A stretch of DNA of 64,000 nucleotides, taken from positions 718,914 to 782,913 of the forward strand of contig ML682231.1 of the NCBI GenBank assembly GCA_007922195.1, written 5' to 3'. This document shows, one piece after another, positions 22,341 through 33,361 of this stretch. Within the stretch, counting starts at the first letter, position 1. Each line of letters opens with the position of its first letter. A program made the translations under genes and the position numbers. The notes under the pieces are model-generated. The model worked only from the letters and a program-made list of their open reading frames with translations, had not been told where the DNA came from and did no database searches. This stretch comes from Podocnemis expansa. Taxonomy: Eukaryota; Chordata; Testudines; Podocnemididae.

Positions 22341-25190
22341 ATATCTAGCTCTTATCATCTTCACTACTGAATCAGCCTTTCCAGCACCCTAATCTTTTTT
22401 TAAGTTCACAGACTCATTCATTTTATTCACATATGCTTAATTTATAAATATTAAAGTTATGTGACTTTTTCATAATGAAACTGAAGTGCCACTATAGTTA
22501 GTCTTGGGTTTCCTTACTAACCTGAAGCCTAGCCCTCATTTGTATAAAAGAGTTAACAGAAGTTCACACAGTTCACAGAATTTTGATAACTCTGGATACT
22601 GTATTAAGCCTGATAATGATGCATGCAGTCATTGTGACAGTTGTTATGGAGTCTTTTGGGTGCCATGAATGCTCAGGTGACTCCCAAATAATACAGTACA
22701 TTCGGAAAAACATCAGATCTCAAAGTTAGGGAAATCAGCACTCTCAAATCATCAAAACTATGTGGATTAGTGGGCAAGATCTATAAAGGTGTCACTCTCC
22801 AATTCTGCTAATGGGCATTGGCGAAACAGCTGATCCCCATGAAGAATGGATATATAGACAGGAACAGCCAACATTTCAGAAAGTTGGTGTGTAATGGGCA
22901 TTTGTAAGTCACAGACCTTCCAGATTGCTAAAATAGAAGCAAAGAGTAGAGAGTATACTTGACCTGTTGATGGTAAAGGTGTCCTATGGAACATCAGTAT
23001 CTCCCGAATTATTGGTCTTTGGTGAAAATAATATGTGTAAAACTCAATAGTTTTACTTTGAGGGGTTTTTGTTTGTTGTTGCTTTTTTTTTTTGGTTTAT
23101 TTGGGGAAAAAAATGTAGTTTGATGGATTCCAGTGCATCCAAACTGAAAAACAAAGATTCTACTAACAACTCATTGGAATCTGATGTATTTTGTAAGCCC
23201 TTAATATATAAACTTTCAGCACAATATGGGCTCTGGTAATCTTTTAATTTTTGCTTTGAAAAAAAATGAATGCACACTGTAAAAATTGTTCCATACCATG
23301 TGCAGTTCAGGATTACATTAGAATATGACATGGTGTATGTGTGCACCTTTATGATCACCCTGCTTACTGCAACACATTCTGCATGGGTATACTTCACTGA
23401 GTTCTGGATGGCCATTCTATGCGCTAAATGTGGCAGGGTCAGGGCCCTAGACAGTCACACAAGGCCAACAATATTCTGTTATGATTTGTTAACCAGTGTC
23501 ACTCAATCAATTCTTTGAGCCATGAGTTCATGTCTGCACAGTAAAAGATAACAACAACAAAAAATTGCAATGAGGTCTCAGATACCAGGTCAATTGATTT
23601 GTGATCACAAGACTCATGCTGCCAGGCCAAAAAGATAGCACTGTAGCAATTGAAGCTCAGGCTGAATACCAGACTCTTAGACACCCTCACATAAGATGGA
23701 ACAGGATTTCTTTGCTCTTAGGTACAGCAAATATTCTCTTTTATATATACTACAAAAGTTATGCTATATCATATTTAAATACACACACACACATATCATA
23801 AAAATTAGGAGATTTCCCACTAACCCACACATATATACCTTTTATTAGTGTCAATAAAAGAGCATTAAAGCTGGAGAGATAGTCTTAGGTTTTTCACAGT
23901 ATACAGTAGTTCAAGAATAAAAGAAATGACAGTATCACACACATTAAAATGACCGATTAGGGACAGCAAAAGAAGATTTACTATCTGAGCATAATAATAA
24001 AGCAACACAGTCCTATCTAGGTGAGAAGGAGAGATGTTTAAAATGTCACCAGTTCAAAAAACTCAGATAAGTCTCCTGAAAAGCACTCTCAGATTGTATC
24101 ACTGCCAGAGTGCATAACAAGCATCACAATATGCACATTTCCATAGCCCACTCCACTCCCCCCTTACCTAGTTACAGTGATACACATATGAGATGGTAGA
24201 GGAATCAAAGCGTGTGCCTGGATGTGCTGGCAATACACACTTTTGAGGTAATGGACTAGCTTAAGGAGAAGGATCATCCCTTTCTTTACCTATTGGTCAC
24301 CTCATGTGCATGTGGAGCACTGATGCTAGAAGGAACCAGGATGCCCCTAGTCTTTTCTCTGAGGTCTGACTGGTCTGTTTGCAAGCTATGAGGGCTTTCT
24401 CTTTCTAGAGATTTATTTAGCTCTTCTCAGATGCAGGATACCACACTAGTGCCTCTTTTTAACTCTTCCCATGTTCACCTGTCTTTGGATTTTTGGTATG
24501 CCACTGCTGTTTGCTTTCAGTGGGTGCTGTACTTTCTGTTCTGCTTGGGTTGGGCTTTTCAGGGGCCCTTAGGGATAGTGTTTTTCTCATGTGTGAACTT
24601 TATCTACTCATACATTCAATATTTATGTTAAATAGCCTGAAGTGTTTAACCTTTAGGGCAGGCTGTGGAGCATATCTACTATTCTGTCTGGCTTTTGGTA
24701 AGGAGGCAGCTGTGAGAGGATGGGGAGTAGTGAGGTTGTTTTTTGTTTGTTTTTTTTTAAACTCATAGGTATTAGAGTTTAGAGGACTGAGTGAAGGAAT
24801 TGTATATTATGATAGTTGCTAAATTTCTAAATACTGTGAAGAGGACTTTAAAGAATACCCACCTCTAGCTGTGTCTATTTCTGTGTAAAAATTAAAATAC
24901 ATAAGCTGATGCTCTAAAAATATAGCAAACATACTTAACATCTAGGGTTAAGATGTTCAGGAGAAAGCAAACAGGAAAGAATTCAAATCTGGCCAACAAG
25001 TCAACTGAAATGTGCTAAAGTAAGATCAAACTTGGCAGGGCAGAGTTGGCTAATATGAAATGCAGTAATGTAATACTGTCCAAGTTTTATGTCACTGTGG
25101 TGATGCAAAGCCACGCAAAGTTTTATTTTCCACACAAGAGAGGTTTCCTTTTCTGTAGGTTGCATAGGAGCTCTGAAAGTTACAGTATAG
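22340..25190. other. Intronic sequence, nothing recognised
   Basis: AT-rich DNA with poly-T/A runs near 23080 and 24750. No exon or repeat family was recognised. Confidence 0.5.
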
Positions 25191-25470
25191 GGTTACAGTG
25201 TAGTTGAGTTACAAACTTCTATGTACTTGAAAACAGTTATTGTTATTCTCTCCCTCCCCCACCCCAGGATTAAATAAACCCATTTTTTAATCTTTCCCCA
25301 CAGGTTATGTTTTCTGTATCTTTAATTTTTCAGTTGTTCTCTTCTGAACTTTCTCCAATTTGTCCAAATCTCTTCTGGAATGTGGTACTGACAGCTGAAC
25401 AATATCAAAGCCTTATCAGCAAGGAGCAAAGAAGAATTACTTCTGTTTTACAATACTCCTACTAATACAG

Positions 25471-26323
25471 GGGCCGGCAACACAAAAGATAAGAAAAGCG
25501 ATTTTCAAAAATTCCTTTAATAATCAAGCGTTTTGAGAGCTGCAATGGATATAGCCACCTGGTGGGTGCTGGGGGAGGATGTGAGCTAGGGTGCTTGCCA
25601 CAAGGTCTCCTGGTGTGGCACACACCCCTGCAAAAAAAACACGCTGCCAAGTCTGCCCAAATATCTACATAACAGACACCATCATAGGTCCTAATCAAGC
25701 CTGCTACTCCATCAAAGACTCATTTACCTGCTCATCCACTAATGTGGTCTATGCCATCATGTGCAAGAAATGCCCCTACACCTTATATATTGGACAAACA
25801 GGACGATCGCTCCGTAAGAGACTGAATGAGCACAGAGCTGATATCAGAACTCAAAGAACAGAGAAACCAGTTGCTGAGCACTTCCATCTTCCTAATCACT
25901 CAATGATGGATTTGTTAACGACTGTTGTTAGAGCTGTACCTGGGACATCAAGACTTCAAAGAGAGACAGCTGAACTCGAATTAATATGTAAGCTAAATTC
26001 TGTGAAGGCTGGTCTGAATCGAGACTATGGATTATTTTCCCATTACAAAGGGTAATTTGACTTCAGGCTTCCCATGGTTTGAACCTGTAAACTGCTCTGA
26101 TTTGCTGTTGCTTTATGACCTGATCCTATGTTTTACACCCCCTTGCATTGAGTTTCATTCCTTTCTGTAAGTTCACCCATCTTCGAAGCATCTGAGGAAG
26201 TGGGATCTTCTCCCACGAAAGCTCATGCAAAAAATAAATCTGTTAGTCTTAAAGTGCCACACAACTCCTTGTTGTTTTTTTACTGGACTAGACTAACATG
26301 GCTATCCCTTTGGAAATTAATTC
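25471..26323 (+). mobile_element. Penelope-like element, 3' part with GIY-YIG domain and tail
   Basis: A 5'-truncated PLE inserted in the minus-strand CR1. It contains an open GIY-YIG frame (25591-26055), a short spacer, the hairpin (26192-26220) and the terminal CTAACATGGCTATCCC. The flanks resemble each other (TAATACA left, TAATTCGTA right) but not well enough to call a firm target duplication. The tail is nearly identical to the copy at 18.1-18.36 kb. Confidence 0.8.
25591..26055 (+). CDS. GIY-YIG endonuclease domain of a Penelope-like element (C-terminal fragment)
   Basis: An uninterrupted 154-codon frame. Landmarks in order: CQVCP near residue 19, TCSSTNVVYAIMCKKCP (residues 45-61; paired cysteines), YIGQTGRSLRKRLNEHRADI (residues 65-84; the conserved IGQT-R-NEH core of PLE GIY-YIG nucleases), EHFHLPNHS, and RLQRETAELELICKLNSVKAGLN near the end. 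In PLEs this domain sits C-terminal to the reverse transcriptase and nicks target DNA. The reverse transcriptase is absent here, so this is a 5'-truncated copy and the ATG at its start is probably fortuitous. It is unusually free of stops for old repeat DNA. Confidence 0.85.
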   Translation: MLATRSPGVAHTPAKKTRCQVCPNIYITDTIIGPNQACYSIKDSFTCSSTNVVYAIMCKKCPYTLYIGQTGRSLRKRLNEHRADIRTQRTEKPVAEHFHLPNHSMMDLLTTVVRAVPGTSRLQRETAELELICKLNSVKAGLNRDYGLFSHYKG

Positions 26324-28509
26324 GTACCAGAATGCTGTTCAACTTTCTGTATTAGTCTTACACTGTTGATTTGTATTTAGGTTGCAGTGCATTAAACCCC
26401 CAGATGCCTTTCCAGTATTCCTTCCTAGGCAGCCATTTCCTATTTGTATAGGTGCAAATTGATCGTTGCTTCCTAAATTGAGTACTTTGCATGTGTCCTT
26501 ATTGAAGTTCATTCTATTTACTTCAGAGTAGTTCTCTAGTTTGTGCAGATAATTTTGAATTTTAATCCTATCCTTCAAAGTATCTGCAAACTCTCCCTGC
26601 TTTGTACTGTCTATAAACTTCATAAGTGTACTCTTTATGCCATTACATAAATCACTGATGAATATGTTGAACAGAACCAGATGCAGAACTCATCTCAATG
26701 AAAATCCACTCAATATGTCCTTCCAACTTAACTGAAAACCACTGATAACTACTAGCTGAGAATGTTTTTTCAGCCAATTATGCACCCACCTTATCTATCT
26801 GCTCCATCTGGGCTGTATTTTCCTACAGTATCAGAAGGCTTACTAAAATCAGAATATACCACATCTACAACTTCCCCCTTAACTACAGTGATTGTTACCC
26901 TGTCAAAGAAAACTAATAGGAGACTTGACATGATTTGTTCTTGACAAACCCATGCTGATTGTCACTTATCACTTTATTATCTTGTAGGTGTTTGCAAATT
27001 GATTGCTTTATTATTTGTTTCATTATCTTTCCAGATATTGAAGTTAAGGTCACTGGGTCTGTAATTCCCCAGGCTATACTTATTCTCCTTGCTATAGATT
27101 GGCATGTTATTTTCCCCTCTTCCAATTCCCTAGAATTGCTCCTATCTTCCATAACATTTAGAGTGACTTAAATATCTCCTGAGTCAGCTCCTTGAATATT
27201 CTAAAATGTATATCATCATGTCTTTGCAAACTTAAGACATCTAAATTGTCTAAGTAATTTTGTACTTGTTCCCCACCCCCCCATTTTAGCTTCAAATCCT
27301 ACTTCATTTTCATTGGCATTCACTAGATTAGATGCTAATCGTAGTTTAACCTTCTGGTGAAAACAGGAAAAAAATGGCATTTAGCACTTCTGCCATGTCC
27401 ACATTTTTGTTATTGTCTCTCCCACCCCCACTGAGTAAAGGGCCTACCCTGTTCTTGGTCTTCCTCTTTTTTCAAATGTAGATTTCATAGAATATTTCCT
27501 GTCCTTTATGTGCCACCTAGTTTATCTCATTTTACCCCTATACACTCGTGTTTGTTTATATTTATCCTTTTGCACTTTGATCTCATTTCTATTTTTGTAG
27601 GACTTCTTTTTGAATTACAGAGAATTGAAGAGCTCTTGATTAAGCCAAGTGTTGTCTTGTCATACTTCCTATCTTTCCTGTGCATTAAGATAGTTTGCTT
27701 TTGCTTTTAACAATGTCTCTTTCAAAAACTGCCAACTCTTATTTTCCCCCGAGGCTTGTTTCCAATGGAATTTTATCTACCAACTCCCTGATTTATTCAA
27801 TTCTGCTTTAGTTAAATCTATTATCTTTATAATGCTGTTTTTTCTCCTATCGGTCCTTAGAATCATGAAGTCTATCATTTCATGATCACTTTAACTCAAG
27901 CTGCCTTCAACTTTCAAATTCTCAACCAATTCCTTCCTATTTGTCAAACACAAATCTTGAACAACCTCTCCATTAGTTGTTTTCTCCACCATTTGAAATA
28001 AAAAATGCTCTCCTGTGCATTCCATGAACTTGACAGATAATCTGTGCCCTGCTGTGTTATTTAGATAACAGATGTCTGGGTATTCAAAGTCTATCATCAC
28101 CACCACATCCTGTTCTTTGTATAATTATGTTAAGGTTTTTGGTTTTGTTTTTGAAGCTTCATCCACCTCTTCTTCCTGATGAGCTCAGCTGTAGTAGACT
28201 CCTACCATGACATCATCCTTGTGCTTTACCACTTTCAAATCTGTCTCCTATTTCCACCTTAACCTCACTCCAGTTGCATACATCTTTGTTACACACAGTA
28301 ACATTTCCTCTCTTTTTGTCCACCTGTCCTTTAGGAGCAAACTGAACCCTTCTTACCACCATTCCATCATATGATGCCAACTGTGTTCATGTGAACTATC
28401 CCTCAGAGTCTCTGTGATGCCATCTATGTCATAGTTTTAATCATTTACTAGGAATTCTCCTTGGTTCCTTACCTCTTCATTGTAGAGGAGCTTATGTGTC
28501 TCAGTGACC

Positions 28510-29072
28510 CTCAGAATTATATCTTCCAGAGTCTTGCACTCTTGGTAATGTGTGCCACAGGTAGTTCAAAGTTCAAACTGACCTGATCACATGTTCATAG
28601 AAACCAACCCAGTCAGTGATGTCATGATCATCTTCAAACTCAAGAAATGAATAGCAGCATTTTTAGTTTCTTTCACTGATTCCCTACACTTTTGAGATTA
28701 AAATACAGACATCTAGGAGTGATTTGATTTCCCCTTTGTTTTTGCAATGGCCAGGCTTCCCCCAAATTCTGGCCCTTCTCCCAGGTCTCCATGTTTTTTA
28801 CTCCTACTTGTGCACCTACATACAAACATGAACACAATTCAGCTGCGCAGAGGACCCAAACACAGCTCAGGATCTGTTCAATTATGCTGCTGAGAGTTTG
28901 TATCAAATCATGAACTCAGTGGATCCTGAGGCAGACAGAGACAATGTTTTAATGTCAGTGTTTCACAATGCCAAGTCAATGTACATAAACATTGTCACAT
29001 CACAACAGTCACCACCATCACTTTGGGGTCAGGGTTCATCAAGCACACTAGTCCATTGTCTTAAGAATCACC
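28510..29072. other. Intronic sequence, nothing recognised
   Basis: No exon or repeat family was recognised between the CR1 and the next MITE. Confidence 0.4.
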
Positions 29073-29496
29073 GGCTATGTCCACACGTTGCTTTTAAATC
29101 GGAACAACAATCATTGTTTCAATTAAAAAAAAATCAAGTCCGGATGACGTTTCTTTATCTCAAAATGATGAGTCCCATCATTTTGAAACAACAAACCTTA
29201 TTTCAAAAAGGTAAAACCTACTAGGCAATTGAAATAGCCATTAAACTGAAACAACACCGTTCAGACATGTTGTTTTGAAAGAACGGCTGTTTCGATTCCA
29301 GCATGGGTTGCCCTTCTTCCCCACAGGGTGCCCCTCTCCTGAATTGAAATAGCAAGTCCCATGTTCAGACTTGCTATTTCGATTTGGTGTTTTTGCTTAA
29401 TTCGATTTAAGTTAAATCAATTTAATGATTTTATTTTGCATTATCTTATTTTGATTTAACTTAAATCGAATTAAGCCTATACGTGCGTACATAGCC
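29073..29496. mobile_element. Harbinger-like MITE (424 bp)
   Basis: Ends GGCTATGTCCACACG and GTGCGTACATAGCC are inverted repeats, flanked by ACC on both sides (29070-29072 and 29497-29499). Subterminal AT-rich palindromes (TTAAATCGAATTAA and its inverse) match the related elements at 13.1, 33.4 and 37.5 kb. Confidence 0.7.
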
Positions 29497-29604
29497 ACCA
29501 ATTCCTACTAATCATTTCATTGCCCCCCAGCCAGACCCATACATCTGAAGTAAGCTTCTCTATTTCTCTGCTTTGCTTAAATACAGGGAAAACATTTTTC
29601 AAAG

Positions 29605-29705
29605 CATTGCTAAATAACTAGGTGAAATTCTACGGCTGTACTATGCAGGTCATACAATATAATCATAAAGGTCCTTTCTGGCCTCAAAATCTATTCCTCT
29701 GTAAA
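29605..29705 (+). mobile_element. CR1 LINE, short 3' end fragment
   Basis: Only the terminal part remains: CTGTACTATGCAGGTCATAC followed by AAAGGTCCTTTCTGGCCTC. Confidence 0.55.
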
Positions 29706-29964
29706 CACATTTATCTCACAGTGCTACCCTAAAGCCTCCAAAGTATGATCTGCTTTCCTCAAGGACAAAAATTATATTCCATATATGTTTTATATTATAT
29801 AATACACATTTGTCTACGCTATGGATTCTACTTGGAAAGTGCATAGTGCATACTATGTTTGAGATTAAGTCTAAAAGTTGTCTCAAGACATAAGATAGTT
29901 GCTATTCTGGAATTTTTAGTCACACAAAAGAAAACACAAGAGTATAGCTAAATGTCTCTGGTAC

Positions 29965-30190
29965 CTTCTTTGTCATCATGATGTATGATTGCATCCTGTA
30001 TCATATCAGCAAGGTTGAAATGAACACGATGATTCTTTCCATGTTTTAGTTTTTTCACATGTCCTTCCTGTTTCTGAAAAGCTTTTTCTCTTTCATAATA
30101 TGCCTTTATTTGATCATAACGCATACGTTTCACCAGACGCTGTCGTTGGCCTAAAGGGAGGGACTCCAGCAAGCACTGGTCAATTTCCAT
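29965..30190 (-). CDS. MYO16: MYO16 first coding exon (N-terminus of unconventional myosin XVI)
   Basis: Read on the minus strand, this exon encodes 75 residues starting [14 protein letters not shown], which I recognise as the N-terminus of myosin XVI (Myr8). In that family the N-terminal region precedes ankyrin repeats that bind protein phosphatase 1 catalytic subunits, and the myosin motor follows much further downstream; the protein is mainly neuronal. Visible here are a basic, helix-prone stretch (residues 14-52), an RVHF motif at residues 55-58 that fits the PP1-docking RVxF pattern, and the start of an ankyrin-like helix ([16 protein letters not shown]). The start codon has G at -3 and G at +4, a good initiation context. 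The exon ends after one base of codon 76 at a GT donor (GAAG/GTACCA), so the intron is phase 1; reading on into the intron adds only five residues before a stop. Identity is from memory of the family, not a search. The next exon was not found in this window. Confidence 0.9.
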
Positions 30191-30228
30191 GTCATGCGTT
30201 CGAAAAACATTACATAGCTGGAAACAGC
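30191..30228 (-). other. 5' UTR part of the MYO16 exon, with splice acceptor and a short overlapping upstream ORF
   Basis: Immediately upstream of the start codon (to the right on the plus strand) the minus strand reads a pyrimidine-rich tract and TTCTTGTAG/GCTG, a good 3' splice site, placing the exon edge at 30228. The 5' UTR is therefore split and at least one noncoding exon lies further right. An upstream ATG (30195-30193) lies five bases before the main ATG in another frame. It opens a 14-codon reading frame that overlaps the start of MYO16 and stops in codons 12-14 of the main frame. Its context is weak (C at -3), so leaky scanning to the main ATG is expected. Confidence 0.75.
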
Positions 30229-30229
30229 C

Positions 30230-32300
30230 TACAAGAAAAGAAAGATAAAGAAATTAAGGTTACGTAACAGTGAACTTTCAATAGTTAATGAAATTCCCAC
30301 CAAACTTTTCAGGCTTCCTGTTTAACTGTTTAGAAATATCCATTATGTGAGCTTCATCTAACTGATTAACGTCATTTGGGAAGCACGTTTTGCAATCACC
30401 TGCTTTATGGAAACACATGATTAATTACACCTTAAAAGTGTCCTTACTTGTAATGTATCCTTTAAAAAGCTAACTATGATTCAGATACACAAAAATTAAT
30501 AGAAAGAGGTCTGGGAGTTCAAATATATGAGATGAATGAGAAATAAATAATACAATGTAATATAAATGATTACCATTGCCTGTAAACAAGAAAACTTTAT
30601 ACATTGCAATGCCTGTCTGATGTTTGTGCCCCCATTTTTGTATTTTCATCTTGCTTTTGGTTAGCAAATTCCTGTTACTCAGTGAGAAGAAAAAGTATGG
30701 TATAATAATTAAAATTATGTAATTAGCATAATGTTTCTACTCAGGCAAATGTGTATCTATTAAAACCAGAAAAAATCATTATAGATTCATAACTATGTGG
30801 ATGGACTTTTTTCAGCTGTTTTCAGCTGTTTAAGTGGAATCTTCTGAGAAAGTTAGATATCAGAAAGCGAAGATGAAACAAATTGGAAATTACATTTCAG
30901 TCAGTCACTCTCAGGATAATTTAAAAATACTCAAGTAATGCATCTTGAAGTAAGATTCCTTTCTCCCTCTTTCAGTGTTAATTCTGGCATTTTTACCTAT
31001 GTGGAAGTGATGATAAAATTACCAACCCCCCCCCAGTGGGCTACCATCATAGACACTTGTATGTTTGCCAGTGGCTTAAGCTATCAAGGCTTGTTTAGCT
31101 CTGGCATCAGTGACTCATGGTTTTAAGTCCAGAGGTCAGTTTTTACTGGTGACAGTCAGCTCAGGCGCATATTGTTAAATTAACATTGAGCAGACAAAAA
31201 AGTACTTTTTAAAACACTTATTTGTAAATGTTTGCTCACTCACGTTTCCAACCATTTCGGTGAAAATGGACTGGTCTGATAGTGCTCCAAGCTTGACATC
31301 TGAGCTACCAAAATTCAGAGAACATGAAGAATAAAATATAGCTGCACGAGGAGGCTGGTGGGAGTGAACACCAGTTGGCAAACTAAAATCTTCATGAAAA
31401 TCCAAAATACTTGTTTAAAGTTTAAGATGGAAGAAACTGGAAACAAAGTGGGGCACAGGCAGCAAAATTGTCAAAAAGCATTACTATCCTTGTTTGCCTC
31501 AGTTTTTCACTTCCCCAGCTCCAGAAACCTTGGGCTGAACCTTTCACATGGCCTGAACTAGAAAAGAAATAAGGTCCAAGAGGGAAGAGAACCAATGCTG
31601 AAGATTATGCTCCAAAGCTACTTAAATAAGTCAAAGAATTATTGTCCCTGCCGCACTGACACTGATCTTCAGAACTATTCCAGCTGATTGATATCCCAGT
31701 GAATATGATTGGCTCTAACTCAGCATAAGTTCAAGACTCTTTTTGTTGTGAATTTTGTCTCTGCTTCATGTGCAGGATCTATCTAATTTGGAGCAGATGG
31801 TTGGTTCCATGGGACACAGATCTGCAACAAAATGAGAGAAGTATTGTATCTTTTTCTATGCATTTCAGACTGTTTTGCTGAGAGGGGTTCTATAGGTATC
31901 CAAGAAACTGTGGAATATAAGCTGATTTGGGTCTCTGTCCGTTTTTGTTGATTAAATCTAACAGGAATTCTCTTGGGGAGACTTCAGTTGATAGAACCTA
32001 CCATAGTTTCATTGAATCACTTCAACTATGACAATTTACACCAGCTGAGGATCTATCCATGTGGGTTCACAAGTGGCAAAAACAGCCATCTAAATCCAAG
32101 ATAAAGACTAACTCAGAAAAAATTTGCAGAGTTGTCCTCTCTCTGTCATTCGATGGGTTTGCCTAACCCTTTGAAATCAAAGGAAGTAAATCTAGAAATT
32201 GTCTTTGATCCTCTGCCAGCTTCAGATGGCTAAGTGGCAAGGATATCCAAGAGTGTCTCCCCCATCCATATCCACTTGGAAAAGAGACTAATAACTGAAA
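30230..32300. other. Intronic sequence upstream of the MYO16 exon
   Basis: AT-rich DNA. A 10-bp tandem duplication (TTTTCAGCTG twice) lies near 30810. No upstream noncoding exon could be identified by eye. Confidence 0.5.
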
Positions 32301-32302
32301 GG

Positions 32303-32362
32303 ATATTTGCAACCTTGTCATTTCTAATCTAGATATTTACAACCTTGCCATTTCTAGTCTAG
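32303..32362. repeat. Two-copy 30-bp tandem repeat
   Basis: Two adjacent copies of a unit containing CAACCTTGTCATTTCTAATC and then CAACCTTGCCATTTCTAGTC, differing at about four positions. Confidence 0.8.
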
Positions 32363-32619
32363 ATAGCTCCAGTAAAATGGGATGTAAAAGTGTGGTTCAT
32401 CTCCAGGTACCCTCTTTAGCACTCAGGTATGGCACTGCAAGCGTGCCCTTTCTGAAATTTCTGCTGGCTGGAGCAGCAATGGGTTCAATTTAACAGCGTG
32501 CAGCAAGAACAAGTCAACATACACCAACAAAGTAGTATTTTGGAATCTACAGAGAATTTAAGGGAAGCTCAGTTCTAAGCAATCTGTGCTCAGACAGTCT
32601 TAAATGTAATAACCTAGCC

Positions 32620-32794
32620 CAGTGGTTCTCAACATTTTGCAGGTTGTGATACACTTGGCAGCATATTGCAGCCCTACAGGACACATTAGCATACCCATTA
32701 CAGGTCAAATCCAGCCACTTCCCTGCTCTCCATGACACACTTACCACTGTGTAATAACAGCAATGTGTCCCAATGCAGTGGTTGAGAACCACTG
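32620..32794. mobile_element. hAT-type MITE (175 bp) with 8-bp target duplication
   Basis: Terminal inverted repeats CAGTGGTTCTCAAC and GTTGAGAACCACTG are typical of hAT (Charlie-like) elements. The flanks ACCTAGCC (32612-32619) and ACCTAACC (32795-32802) are an 8-bp duplication with one mismatch. It is too short for a transposase. Confidence 0.88.
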
Positions 32795-33361
32795 ACCTAA
32801 CCGAATTTGATGGAATTTTCACAAAAGCTCATACCTGACACAAAAGCCACTCACCTGCTACACTTTGAGTTCCTGCACCAAAACATGAGGATGTTAAACA
32901 ACTGAACACAAGTGCCAGGAAGATATAATAGGTACTGCTATGAGCTCTGCCTATGATCATTTCTGCTCAGAAGAGTTTACAATCTAAATAGATAAGACAA
33001 AGGATGTATGAATCCCATAGTGGCCTCTGAGGCACAGAGTTAAAGTGACTTTCTCAAGATTACTCTTCAGCCTCTCTGTAACTCAGTTTCTCCCTCTATA
33101 AAAGGAGAATGTTAAGATTTAACTATCTCTAAGGGTATTATAAGGATTAACTAACTAAATGCCTCTCTAACGTATTGAATTTGAAAACACTATGTAAACT
33201 CTATGCATTTACAATGTTTTAATGTCTCACCCTCTGAGCACTGTTAAATTAATCTTTGAAATAATATGTCAAATTATTATTTAATATTTGTACTGAAATC
33301 ATATTCAGAAATTTCCACTGGAATCAGGGCCTTATTATTCTAAGTAGCCCAAAAACATATT

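Larger units (their letters stand above)
25195..28510 (-). mobile_element. CR1 LINE on the minus strand, split by a PLE
   Basis: On the minus strand this gives CR1 ORF2 pieces. The RT part is SISGKIMKQIIKQSICKHLQ and DNQHGFVKNKSC (26913-27152), then ENYSEVNRMNFNKDTCKVLN (26339-26623). The endonuclease part is [18 protein letters not shown] with [20 protein letters not shown] (27891-28106). The 3' part of the element at 25195-25470 shows the complement of the RT C-terminal region (TTTCTCCAATTTGTCC). A PLE at about 25471-26323 interrupts it. All frames are broken. Confidence 0.8.

Noticed and set aside
26192..26236. Reading the PLE hairpin as a terminator or riboswitch
   Set aside because: It recurs only within mobile-element tails in a vertebrate intron; a retroelement-derived RNA fold is the simpler explanation.
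1..29948. A downstream MYO16 exon encoding the first ankyrin repeats
   Set aside because: Looked for the expected continuation on the minus strand but recognised nothing; the next exon probably lies beyond the window.
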